Origin: JAKLFA01 sp038222225
Lineage (GTDB): Bacteria; Omnitrophota; Gorgyraeia; Zapsychrales; JANLHA01
DNA length: 64,000 nucleotides
Reading direction: 5' to 3'
NCBI GenBank assembly: GCA_038222225.1
Contig: JBBRHV010000005.1
Location: forward strand, 1 to 64,000
The position numbers and the translations under genes were made by a program. Positions 8,900 to 16,030 of the stretch are shown here, piece after piece. The first letter of the stretch is position 1; each line of letters starts with the position of its first letter. The notes under the pieces were generated by a model, which worked only from the letters and a program-made list of their open reading frames with translations, had not been told where the DNA came from and ran no database searches.

Positions 8900-9037
8900 A
8901 TGAAAAAGCATCTTAAAACACCAACATTGATTAAAGGCAAGCGGACGCACGGGTTTCGAGCGCGCATGGCAACGGAAGACGGCAGGGACGTGTTAAGCCG
9001 CCGGAGAGCTAAAGGCCGTGCCAAGCTTTCTAAATAA
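8900..9037 (+). CDS. rpmH: 50S ribosomal protein L34
   Basis: A 45-residue, very basic protein matching L34: KRTHGFRARMATEDGRDVLSRRRAKGR followed by AKLSK. L34 is usually 44-46 residues, so it is complete. It starts the standard rpmH-(rnpA)-yidD-yidC cluster beside dnaA, but rnpA is absent here. No Shine-Dalgarno sequence is visible before the ATG, and the strong promoter lies only 9 bp away, suggesting a leaderless mRNA. Its 3' end overlaps the assigned yidD start. Confidence 0.95.
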   Translation: MKKHLKTPTLIKGKRTHGFRARMATEDGRDVLSRRRAKGRAKLSK

Positions 9038-9281
9038 ACACAATTTATCGACGAGCTTTACGTTCATTCTGAAAAGCCTCGTCTGTTTTTTTATTCAGTC
9101 CTATCAGAAGATAAGTCATTTGTGTTTACCGCGAGCTTGTCGGTTTTATCCCACATGTTCTTCGTATGCCTTGGAGGCCGTAGAGCGCTTCGGACTATTT
9201 AAGGGAGGATGGAAGGCCGCCACGAGGGTTGTGCGGTGCAATCCTTTTTTAAAAGGGGGATACGATCCGGTAGAGGATTAA
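9018..9281 (+). CDS. yidD: Membrane protein insertion efficiency factor YidD
   Basis: An 87-residue member of the YidD (DUF37) family, a small membrane-associated protein that assists YidC-dependent insertion of inner-membrane proteins. The signature is QSYQKISHLCLPRACRFYPTCSSYALEAVERFG followed by GGWKAATRVVRCNPF and GGYDPV. The GTG start used here overlaps rpmH by 20 bp and has GGAG about 11 bp upstream. The N-terminal 20 residues are not conserved, so a later start is possible. It directly follows rpmH where rnpA normally lies, and yidC begins 6 bp after its stop. Confidence 0.9.
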   Translation: MPSFLNKHNLSTSFTFILKSLVCFFIQSYQKISHLCLPRACRFYPTCSSYALEAVERFGLFKGGWKAATRVVRCNPFLKGGYDPVED

Positions 9282-9286
9282 CTATT

Positions 9287-10924
9287 ATGGAAAAACGATT
9301 TGCGTTAGCGTTGGGGTTGTCTTTTTTGTTTTTCGTTGTTTGGGGGAGGATTTTCCCGGCAGTAAACTCACCAGTAAGCCTACAACAAACAAAAACCATT
9401 GAAAACAAAGAAGTTGCATCGTTTTCAGTCGGATCCGCAGAGCCGGCTCCTCAATCGCCCATTCAGGCGGCAGAGAGCAGTAAAAATATTCCAGAAGAAG
9501 TCTTGACTATTGAGAATGACAAGATTCGGGTGTTTATCAGCAATCTTGGCGCCCGAATTGTAAAAGTCGAATTTAAGGAGTATGCTGGGGAAGAGTTTTT
9601 TGTTAATTCGGGAGCCGTTCTGGAATACAGAACAAAAACATATGCGATTGCAAGCAAGGATGGACAAAAAATCAGTCTGATTGGACGTTTTGAAGGTGTA
9701 AGCGTTGCTACAAGCTATGAACTATCAGAAAACGAATATACTATTTTTGATAAAACAAGAATTTTAAATGAAACAAATGAGGCAAAAGTTGTTAATGCGG
9801 AAATTGAGCATGTTTACCTTGACGGAGAGTGGCTGAAGGAAACGGTTGATGCTACAACTGGAGAAAAGAAGGACATTGGGCGAGACAAAAACCTTTTAGA
9901 ATATTCTATCTATAGTAATGGCAACGTTTTACGTAAAACAGGGGCCTTCGAATTCAAGGAAAAGGAAAAAAAGCAAGAGTTTTTAAGCGCCGAGTGGTTT
10001 GGCTATCGAAACAGATATTTTTGCTTTATTTCCCGCCCAGATTATACTAATGAAGGGTTCGTTGTAAATCCTATTGATAAGAATCAGCTTTCGCTTTTTG
10101 CCATATCTAAGGAAGTCGCCTTGAATAGGGGAGAGGCGGTTGAGCGTAATAGTTTTATTTATGTAGGGCCACAAAAAGCGTCGGATTTGTCAAAATATAG
10201 TGGAAATCTTGAGAAAATCCAGGTGTATTTTCGTTTTGAATTTTTGGATGCTATTGCAAAAATCATACAGGATGCCATTATATTTTTTCATAAGGGGATA
10301 CCCAATTGGGGCGTTTGTATTATCTTGGTGAGCATTTTGATCTATGGTTTGATGTATCCGCTGACATTCAAAAGCCTGCTTTCTATGAAAAAAATGCAGT
10401 CTTTGCAGCCAAAAATTCAAACTATTCGGGAAAAGCACGAAGAGAATCCTCAGAAGCTTAATCAGGAAATCATGAAGCTTTATGCAGAGCACAAGATTAA
10501 CCCTCTTGGAGGTTGTTTGCCTATTTTTTTACAGATGCCGATTTTTATTGGGCTTTATCAGGTTTTGTGGCGATCGGTTTGGTTTAAGGGGGCGGGGTTT
10601 TTGTGGATTAAAGACCTGTCTGAGCCGGATCGCTTGATGCTTTTTAGTAAGCATTTCCCGGTTGTTGGAAATGAGCTTAATATTTTACCGTTGGTTATGA
10701 TGGTTTTGATGTTTGTTCAGCAGAAAATGTCGACGAGAAGCATGGCAACGACCGACCCGAATCAGCTTGCTCAGCAGAAAATGATGACAACGATTTTTCC
10801 CTTGTTTTTAGGGTTTATCTTTTATAAACTAGCTAGTGGATTGTCTCTGTATTTCACCATGTTTTATATGATGTCAATTGTCTCACAGATGTTAGTAGCT
10901 AAGCACATGAACAAGGATGCGTGA
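9287..10924 (+). CDS. yidC: Membrane protein insertase YidC
   Basis: A 545-residue Oxa1/YidC insertase that inserts and folds inner-membrane proteins with or without Sec. The ATG at 9287 (MEKRFALALGLSFLFFVVWG) places a signal-anchor helix first. A periplasmic beta-domain of about 270 residues follows, and then the conserved core of five membrane helices (GVCIILVSILIYGLMYPLTFKSLLSMKKMQ, and the helix with GGCLPIFLQMPIFIGLY). The large periplasmic domain is typical of diderm bacteria. The reading frame is open further upstream, but that part overlaps yidD and is not YidC-like. Confidence 0.96.
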   Translation: MEKRFALALGLSFLFFVVWGRIFPAVNSPVSLQQTKTIENKEVASFSVGSAEPAPQSPIQAAESSKNIPEEVLTIENDKIRVFISNLGARIVKVEFKEYAGEEFFVNSGAVLEYRTKTYAIASKDGQKISLIGRFEGVSVATSYELSENEYTIFDKTRILNETNEAKVVNAEIEHVYLDGEWLKETVDATTGEKKDIGRDKNLLEYSIYSNGNVLRKTGAFEFKEKEKKQEFLSAEWFGYRNRYFCFISRPDYTNEGFVVNPIDKNQLSLFAISKEVALNRGEAVERNSFIYVGPQKASDLSKYSGNLEKIQVYFRFEFLDAIAKIIQDAIIFFHKGIPNWGVCIILVSILIYGLMYPLTFKSLLSMKKMQSLQPKIQTIREKHEENPQKLNQEIMKLYAEHKINPLGGCLPIFLQMPIFIGLYQVLWRSVWFKGAGFLWIKDLSEPDRLMLFSKHFPVVGNELNILPLVMMVLMFVQQKMSTRSMATTDPNQLAQQKMMTTIFPLFLGFIFYKLASGLSLYFTMFYMMSIVSQMLVAKHMNKDA

Positions 10925-11118
10925 TTGCAGTGGAAAAGAACCTTCGAAAAAAATGGCTCTTTGAGGGAAACACCGTGGAAGAGGCAATTCAAAAAGGTCT
11001 CAAGGAAACGGGGTTTTCTAAAGAAGACGTAGATATTAAAGTTGTTAATGAAGAACAAAAGGGCCTGTTCGGGATGGAAGGGGCGAATCCTGCAAAGATT
11101 ATTATCGTAAAGAAGTAA
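10921..11118 (+). CDS. Stand-alone Jag N-terminal domain protein
   Basis: A 65-residue protein that matches only the N-terminal domain of Jag/KhpB (SpoIIIJ-associated RNA-binding protein): KKWLFEGNTVEEAIQKGLKETGFSKEDVDIKVVNEEQKGLFGMEG. Normal Jag proteins continue with KH and R3H RNA-binding domains and exceed 150 residues; here a stop follows directly. The GTG start overlaps the yidC stop (GTGA), so translation is probably coupled. Its position after yidC is where jag normally lies. The role is unknown without the RNA-binding domains. Confidence 0.75.
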   Translation: MIAVEKNLRKKWLFEGNTVEEAIQKGLKETGFSKEDVDIKVVNEEQKGLFGMEGANPAKIIIVKK

Positions 11119-11150
11119 AACTTTAAAAAGAGCTTTTGTTTTTAGAATAG

Positions 11151-11168
11151 ACGTTTCACGTGAAACGT
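11151..11168. promoter_or_regulatory. parS-like centromere site 1
   Basis: A perfect 18-bp palindrome, ACGTTTCACGTGAAACGT. Its core GTTTCACGTGAAAC matches the bacterial parS core. It lies about 105 bp upstream of parA. A T-rich stretch follows, so it could also act as a small terminator hairpin. Confidence 0.7.
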
Positions 11169-11227
11169 TTTTCTTTTTTACAGACACTTTGGACATTTTA
11201 GATTGGACAAATTAATGTCCAATCTGT

Positions 11228-11243
11228 TGTTTCACGTGGAACA
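11228..11243. promoter_or_regulatory. parS centromere site 2
   Basis: TGTTTCACGTGGAACA is the exact reverse complement of the classical parS sequence TGTTCCACGTGAAACA. It lies 30 bp upstream of parA, within the likely parAB leader, so ParB bound here would also sit on its own promoter region. Confidence 0.88.
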
Positions 11244-11272
11244 TTAAGAGAAACATATTCAAGGGGGTTTTT

Positions 11273-12124
11273 ATGGCCAAAATTATTTCTGTCTGTAATC
11301 AGAAGGGAGGCACAGGAAAAACCACAACAGCAGTAAATTTGTCGTATGCCCTTTCGCAGGCAGGATATCGCATACTTCTGGTTGATACAGACCCACAGGG
11401 AAACGCGACAAGCGGGGTTGGTGTTAATAAAAATGTTTTAGAAAAATCTGTCTATGATATTTTACTGAACAAGGCGCCGATTGAAGAAGCTTGTATTAAG
11501 AATGTTTTTAAAAACCTAGATTTGATTCCATGTAATATTGATCTTACCGGCGCAGAAATCGAGCTTGTCGGAGCTCTTTCGCGTGAGACGCGCTTGAAAA
11601 AGGCGCTTAAGGGCGTTTCGGAGCAGTATGATTTTATATTTATAGACTCTCCGCCGTCTTTGGGGTTATTAACACTAAATTCTCTGGTTGCCAGCAACTC
11701 TATTATTGTTCCAATACAGTGCGAGTTTTATGCTTTAGAGGGGGTTTCTCAGCTTTTGAACACCTTAAATCTTATTAAGGATGGTTTAAATCCGGGGCTT
11801 TTTATTGAAGGCGTTTTGCTCACCATGGCAGATTATCGAACAAATTTGACAAACGAAGTGATTAATGAAATTAAAAGCTTTTTTAAGGATAAGGTGTATG
11901 GCTCGATCATACCGCGCAATATTAAGCTGAGCGAAGCGCCGAGTTTCGGGAAGCCCATTATGCTGTATCACGGGGCATCTATCGGGGCAAAAAAATATTT
12001 AGAGCTTGCCCAGGAACTTCTTAATAGAAACGGAATAGACCGTAACATATTGGAAACAAAGAACTTACAAGAATCCGATCCGATGGAAGACCACATAGAA
12101 GACTCCATGGAAACTGTGGAATAA
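11273..12124 (+). CDS. parA: Chromosome partitioning ATPase ParA/Soj
   Basis: A 283-residue ParA-type Walker ATPase that, with ParB bound to parS, drives segregation of the origin region. The deviant Walker A motif KGGTGKTTT is at residues 10-18, Walker A' is LLVDTDPQGNAT, and Walker B is FIFIDSPPSLG. The basic C-terminal region contains IPRNIKLSEAPSFGKPI, typical of Soj proteins. The last 30 residues are an acidic, poorly conserved tail. parB follows 24 bp downstream and two parS-like sites lie just upstream, close to the origin as usual. Confidence 0.96.
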   Translation: MAKIISVCNQKGGTGKTTTAVNLSYALSQAGYRILLVDTDPQGNATSGVGVNKNVLEKSVYDILLNKAPIEEACIKNVFKNLDLIPCNIDLTGAEIELVGALSRETRLKKALKGVSEQYDFIFIDSPPSLGLLTLNSLVASNSIIVPIQCEFYALEGVSQLLNTLNLIKDGLNPGLFIEGVLLTMADYRTNLTNEVINEIKSFFKDKVYGSIIPRNIKLSEAPSFGKPIMLYHGASIGAKKYLELAQELLNRNGIDRNILETKNLQESDPMEDHIEDSMETVE

Positions 12125-12148
12125 TTTCGGGATAAAGGAGCCGGTATT

Positions 12149-13009
12149 ATGGAAAAGCGGTCTGTTTTGGGAAAAGGGCTATCAGCGCTGATACCAGATC
12201 ATGTCGAAGGCGCGGAAAGTTCGATTTCCTCTCGAGAAATTAAAGCCGTTCCCGTTACAAAGGTTGTGCATAATAGCCTGCAGCCACGTATTGAATATGA
12301 GCCTGAAAAATTAGAAGAGCTGAAAAATTCGATTCGGGAAAAGGGAGTTTTGCAGCCTATTTTAGTGCGGCCGAAAAATGACGGGTATGAAGTTATCGCC
12401 GGAGAACGGCGCTTAAGAGCGGCACAGGCCTTAGGGCTGGAAGAAATCCCTGTTCTGATTAAGGATGTCAGCGACGAAGAGGCGCTGGTTTTAGCCTTGA
12501 TCGAAAATATTCAGCGCGAAGACCTTAATCCCATTGAAGAGGGAAGGGCCTACAAACGGCTGATGGATGATTTTCATTTGAATCAAGAACAGGTCGCCGA
12601 TGCCGTGGGCAAGGAGCGCCCGACGGTAAGCAATATACTGCGGCTTTTAAAGCTGCCTCAGGCGATTCAGGACGCTGTTGCAAAAAAAATGATCTCGATG
12701 GGGCATGCCCGGACGCTTTTAAGCATTGAAGGCAAGGAAAAACAATATGAGATTTTCTTGCAATTTTTAGAAGGCGGAATCAGCGTACGTCAGGCGGAGC
12801 AGATTAGCAAAGCTTCTTTTCCCGACCAGAAAAAGAAAAAAAAGAAACCGGCGGATAAAGATTATGAGATTGTCCGTTTGGAAGAAGAGCTGCAACAGGC
12901 GCTAGGAACGAAGGTTAAAATTGACGCGCAGAAAAAACGAGGAAAGATCATCATTGAATATTATTCCTTAGAGGATTTAGACCGAATTTTAGAAAAAATT
13001 CGGTCATAA
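12149..13009 (+). CDS. parB: Chromosome partitioning protein ParB/Spo0J
   Basis: A 286-residue ParB that binds and spreads around parS. The N-terminal ParB/Srx (CTPase) domain shows LQPRIEYEPEKLEELKNSIREKGVLQPILV and GERRLRAAQALG. The central helix-turn-helix domain has LNPIEEGRAYKRLMDDF and VGKERPTVSNILRLLKLP. A lysine-rich linker (KKKKKKPADK) leads to a C-terminal dimerisation segment. AAAGGAG provides a good ribosome binding site. It lies directly after parA. Confidence 0.96.
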   Translation: MEKRSVLGKGLSALIPDHVEGAESSISSREIKAVPVTKVVHNSLQPRIEYEPEKLEELKNSIREKGVLQPILVRPKNDGYEVIAGERRLRAAQALGLEEIPVLIKDVSDEEALVLALIENIQREDLNPIEEGRAYKRLMDDFHLNQEQVADAVGKERPTVSNILRLLKLPQAIQDAVAKKMISMGHARTLLSIEGKEKQYEIFLQFLEGGISVRQAEQISKASFPDQKKKKKKPADKDYEIVRLEEELQQALGTKVKIDAQKKRGKIIIEYYSLEDLDRILEKIRS

Positions 13010-13050
13010 AGTGCGGATAAAAAAGTTTTAATGTCAATGGAGGAAACACT

Positions 13051-13872
13051 ATGATCAAGGGCATGACAGGGTTTGGTAGCGCCCAGATGGTTGCGGGAAA
13101 AATTCGGGGAATGATCGAGATCAAGAGCGTCAACCACCGCTATTTAGATCTCATGTTTTATTTGCCGATCGGATTTGGTTCGATCGAAGACCGCATTCGT
13201 AATCTGGTTGAAAAAAACGCCAATCGCGGCCGTGTCACAATTTCAGTGAAGATCACGGATAAGCCGCAGCATAAATTGTCTTTTAATCGCGAAGCGGTGA
13301 CGCAGTATTTGACTTATGCGCGTTCTCTGAAGAAGGAATTTCATTTGGAGAACGACTTAACCCTTTCAGATTTGATCAAGCTTCCCGGGGTTGTGGAATC
13401 TCAAGAAGTTTTGGTGAATCCGGAAAAAATTTGGCCGGTTTTTGAAAAAAGTTTAACCCGCGCAATTATGAGCATGGACCGCATGCGCAGGCGGGAGGGG
13501 CTGAGTTTAGCGAAGGACACGGGGAGCGTTTTGAAGCGCATGTTAAAGCGGATCAATGAGATAGGAATCAGAGAAAAGGCAGTTTTGAAACAGAAGAAAA
13601 AAGAGCTTTCCAATGAAGAGTTTTCAAATTTTCAAAAGGGCGTGGATGTCAATGAAGAGATTTCCCGCCTGAAGCATTATATCGAAGAATTTAAAAATCT
13701 TTTAAAGTCCACGGTGAGCGTTGGTAAAAAGCTGGATTTTGTTGCACAGGAAATGCAGCGAGAAACGAATACGATCGGTTCGAAATTTCAGGATAAAATC
13801 GTGTCGAATTGCGTGATTTCTTTGAAAAGCAAAATTGAAAAATTACGGGAGCAAGCGCAGAACATTGAATAA
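13051..13872 (+). CDS. YicC family protein
   Basis: A 273-residue member of the YicC/YloC family (YicC_N plus DUF1732). E. coli YicC is described as an endoribonuclease that influences the stability of small RNAs. Visible hallmarks are the opening MIKGMTGFG, the motif IKSVNHRYLDL, and the C-terminal block GKKLDFVAQEMQRETNTIGSK. It has a GGAGG ribosome binding site. It stands immediately before gmk and rpoZ, the common yicC-gmk-rpoZ arrangement. The length is slightly below the usual 285-295 residues. Confidence 0.9.
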   Translation: MIKGMTGFGSAQMVAGKIRGMIEIKSVNHRYLDLMFYLPIGFGSIEDRIRNLVEKNANRGRVTISVKITDKPQHKLSFNREAVTQYLTYARSLKKEFHLENDLTLSDLIKLPGVVESQEVLVNPEKIWPVFEKSLTRAIMSMDRMRRREGLSLAKDTGSVLKRMLKRINEIGIREKAVLKQKKKELSNEEFSNFQKGVDVNEEISRLKHYIEEFKNLLKSTVSVGKKLDFVAQEMQRETNTIGSKFQDKIVSNCVISLKSKIEKLREQAQNIE

Positions 13873-13888
13873 TGTTTGCTGTGCGGGC

Positions 13889-14473
13889 ATGATGAGAAAA
13901 GGACGAATTATCATTTTATCCGGTCCATCCGGAGCTGGAAAGACGAGCATTCATGAGCGCCTTTTGAAATCTAAGGCATTGAAAGGAAAGGTGATTCGTT
14001 CGGTTTCGATGACCACGAGGAGTCCCCGTCAAGGGGAAAAAAACGGCGTGGATTACTGGTTCGTTTCAAAGAAGATGTTTGCCTATAAAAGACGAGCGGG
14101 CCATTTTCTAGAATCGGAACAGGTGTTTGACGAATATTACGGGACGCCAGGCTGGCAAGTCAGGACGGCCTTAAAGACCGGAAAAAGCGTGCTGTTATGT
14201 ATTGATGTTCAAGGAGCGAAAACCGTTTTGGCGAAATGCTCGGAAGCGATTTCGGTTTTTGTCAAAGCCCCTTCCCTGAAGGAACTCACGCTACGGCTAA
14301 AAAAAAGGGCAACGGAAAAGGAAAAGGACTTGCGAAAGAGGCTGGATCGCGTTCGAAAGGAGCTGAGGGAGGCGGACCGCTATGATCTAATAGTTGTCAA
14401 CACCTCGTTGCCTCAAGCGTGTTGTGAAGTGGAGCAGTTTTTGATCAAAGCCTTGAAAACAAAAAGGTTTTGA
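13889..14473 (+). CDS. gmk: Guanylate kinase
   Basis: About 194 residues. It phosphorylates GMP to GDP using ATP. The ATG at 13889 gives MMRKGRIIILSGPSGAGKTSIHERL, placing the P-loop at the usual distance from the N-terminus; a second ATG follows immediately. GMP-binding residues lie in SVSMTTRSPRQGEKNGVDYWFVS, and the lid region is LRKRLDRVRKELREA. The reading frame extends upstream into yicC, but that part is not kinase-like. No strong ribosome binding site is visible, so translation may be coupled to yicC 16 bp upstream. Confidence 0.93.
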   Translation: MMRKGRIIILSGPSGAGKTSIHERLLKSKALKGKVIRSVSMTTRSPRQGEKNGVDYWFVSKKMFAYKRRAGHFLESEQVFDEYYGTPGWQVRTALKTGKSVLLCIDVQGAKTVLAKCSEAISVFVKAPSLKELTLRLKKRATEKEKDLRKRLDRVRKELREADRYDLIVVNTSLPQACCEVEQFLIKALKTKRF

Positions 14474-14498
14474 CAAAAAAAAGGCAGTATGATATATA
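14470..14498 (+). promoter_or_regulatory. Promoter for rpoZ-coaC
   Basis: A perfect -35 TTGACA (14470-14475), a 17-bp spacer, and the -10 TATATA (14493-14498). The -35 overlaps the gmk stop codon. It drives rpoZ about 70 bp downstream and probably coaC and tRNA-Cys. Confidence 0.75.
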
Positions 14499-14568
14499 TA
14501 TTAACTTCTTTAAAAAATAAAATGGGCAGGCTTTTAATAAAATATAAAAAAGTAAGGAGTATTAAGAG

Positions 14569-14838
14569 ATGGGACATCCTCCGATTGAAGAGTTGCTGCC
14601 GAAAGCCGGCATGAGTATTTATAAGTTAGTGCGCTTGGCATCTGTTCGGGCTTCTGAATTAGCAAGCGGCCGCAAGCCCTTGATTGATGTTCCGTTGAAC
14701 GCAAAGACCGCAACCATTGCTTTAGAGGAAATTCGTGCCGGGATGGTTGTTCGTGCAGAAGTTCAAGAGCAATTCAGGCCGGTCAAACAACCTCCGGTAG
14801 TGAAGGTGGAGCTAGAAGACGAAGAAGCTCAGGCATAG
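14569..14838 (+). CDS. rpoZ: RNA polymerase omega subunit
   Basis: An 89-residue omega subunit, which helps assemble RNA polymerase by holding the beta-prime C-terminus. The conserved helices appear as YKLVRLASVRASELASGRKPLI and KTATIALEEIRAG. The tail is acidic. AAGGAG lies 10 bp before the ATG. It sits after yicC-gmk and before coaC, the usual neighbourhood. Its own strong promoter lies at the end of gmk. Confidence 0.92.
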   Translation: MGHPPIEELLPKAGMSIYKLVRLASVRASELASGRKPLIDVPLNAKTATIALEEIRAGMVVRAEVQEQFRPVKQPPVVKVELEDEEAQA

Positions 14839-14846
14839 GTCAAAGT

Positions 14847-15392
14847 ATGACTCAGAATAAACGAACAATTGTTGTGTGCGTGACAGGAAGCATTGCAGCC
14901 TACAGATCTGCAGAGATTGTTCGGTTGCTTAAAAAAAAGGGATATGGCGTTAAGGTTGTGATGACGAAGGAAGCGGAATATTTTATCGGTCAAACGACCC
15001 TTGAAGCATTGTCCGGCGAGAAAGTATGGAGTTCGATGTTTGATAAAGAGGCATGGCAGGGAGCCTTGGGACACATTGAATTAGCCAAAGCGGATTTGGT
15101 TTTGGTCGCTCCGGCCACAGCGAATATTATCGGAAAAATTGCCTCTGGCATTGCGGATGATTTGACGACCTGTTTAGTGATGGCCACTACTGCCCCGGTT
15201 GTGTTTGCCCCGGCGATGAATGAAAATATGTATAACAATCCGATTGTTCAGGAGAATTGTCAAAAACTGAAGAAGCACGGTGCGCATTTTGTCGGACCGG
15301 CAACTGGGGACTTGGCCTGCGGAGTTCACGGAACAGGACATATTGCAGAGACCGAAGAGATTATCGAAACGGTTCAGAAAATTGTTCCTTGA
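14847..15392 (+). CDS. coaC: Phosphopantothenoylcysteine decarboxylase (CoaC domain only)
   Basis: A 181-residue flavoprotein that decarboxylates 4'-phosphopantothenoylcysteine in coenzyme A synthesis. Flavin-binding and catalytic motifs include VTGSIAAYRSAEIVRLL, the catalytic-type GHIELAKADLVLVAPATANIIGK, PAMNENMY, and the substrate-recognition GDLACGVHGTGHI. In most bacteria this domain is the first half of a roughly 400-residue CoaBC fusion. Here the reading frame stops after CoaC, and tRNA-Cys follows 7 bp later, so the CoaB synthetase must be encoded elsewhere or replaced. Confidence 0.88.
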   Translation: MTQNKRTIVVCVTGSIAAYRSAEIVRLLKKKGYGVKVVMTKEAEYFIGQTTLEALSGEKVWSSMFDKEAWQGALGHIELAKADLVLVAPATANIIGKIASGIADDLTTCLVMATTAPVVFAPAMNENMYNNPIVQENCQKLKKHGAHFVGPATGDLACGVHGTGHIAETEEIIETVQKIVP

Positions 15393-15399
15393 AATTTTT

Positions 15400-15470
<71 letters not shown>

Positions 15471-15668
15471 TTATGAAGATTGAGTTTATGGAGAGAGCGG
15501 AAGTGAACGAACATAAACTCATAACTGAATTAATCCTGCAAAGCAGGATCTTAAAGATGAGTTGCCTTTTGGCCTTTCTTCGCTAAATAATATGCTGGTT
15601 TGGCTTTGCAGGGCCCAATTCGCGCATAAATTTAAGTTCGTTAAAGCCCCATAAACTTAGTGCTTATT
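15471..15668 (+). other. Spacer between tRNA-Cys and tRNA-Leu with hairpins
   Basis: A 198-bp stretch with no gene. It contains a perfect 10-bp inverted repeat TGAGTTTATG (15481-15490) / CATAAACTCA (15512-15521) and a perfect short hairpin ATCCTGC-AAA-GCAGGAT (15533-15549). These could be processing signals of the tRNA transcript or remnants of a small element. No coding potential is seen. Confidence 0.4.
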
Positions 15669-15751
15669 GGGCAAGTGGTGGAATGGCATACACGCAGGAC
15701 TTAAAATCCTGTGGCCGCAAGGTCGTGTGGGTTCGACTCCCACCTTGCCCA
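15669..15751 (+). tRNA. tRNA-Leu (anticodon TAA)
   Basis: A class II tRNA of 83 nt. The acceptor stem is GGGCAAG/CTTGCCC, and the anticodon arm CAGGA-CTTAAAA-TCCTG gives TAA. A variable arm follows (GTGGCCGCAAGGTCGT), and the T-arm is GTGGGTTCGACTCCCAC. The discriminator is A and CCA is not encoded. Confidence 0.95.
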
Positions 15752-15799
15752 TAATGATAAAATTGAAGGTTGGTTGATAGGAATAAAGAAGTGTTTTTG

Positions 15800-15816
15800 G
15801 GACCCGTAGCTCAGTT
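15800..15816 (+). pseudogene. 5' fragment of tRNA-Val
   Basis: Seventeen bases, GGACCCGTAGCTCAGTT, duplicate exactly the 5' end of the intact tRNA-Val starting at 15902. The sequence then diverges: no anticodon arm, T-arm or matching 3' acceptor strand follows. The downstream bases form GAGGC/GCCTC hairpins instead. It is a tRNA remnant or partial duplication, not a functional tRNA. Confidence 0.6.
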
Positions 15817-15901
15817 TTAGCCAGAGGCTGATACGCCTCAGGCGGAGGTTAGAGAGGCTGGGCAGAGAGAGCGGGAAAAATTTTGAATTGGTGAAATGTT
15901 A

Positions 15902-15978
15902 GGACCCGTAGCTCAGTTGGTTAGAGCGCTTCCTTGACATGGAAGAGGTCACAAGTTCGAGTCTTGTCGGGTCCACCA
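15902..15978 (+). tRNA. tRNA-Val (anticodon GAC)
   Basis: The acceptor stem is GGACCCG/CGGGTCC, the D-arm is AGCTCAGTTGGTTAGAGC, the anticodon arm CTTCC-TTGACAT-GGAAG gives GAC, and the T-arm is ACAAGTTCGAGTCTTGT. The discriminator is A (15975) and CCA is encoded (15976-15978), unlike the other tRNAs of this cluster. Confidence 0.95.
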
Positions 15979-16030
15979 GAATTCAGTAGATGTTTTGAAG
16001 TTTAATTATTAGAAATAGTTCGGGAAATTT

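Noticed and set aside
15800..15870. A second functional tRNA-Val
   Set aside because: Only the first 17 bases match; no anticodon arm, T-arm or complementary acceptor strand follows.
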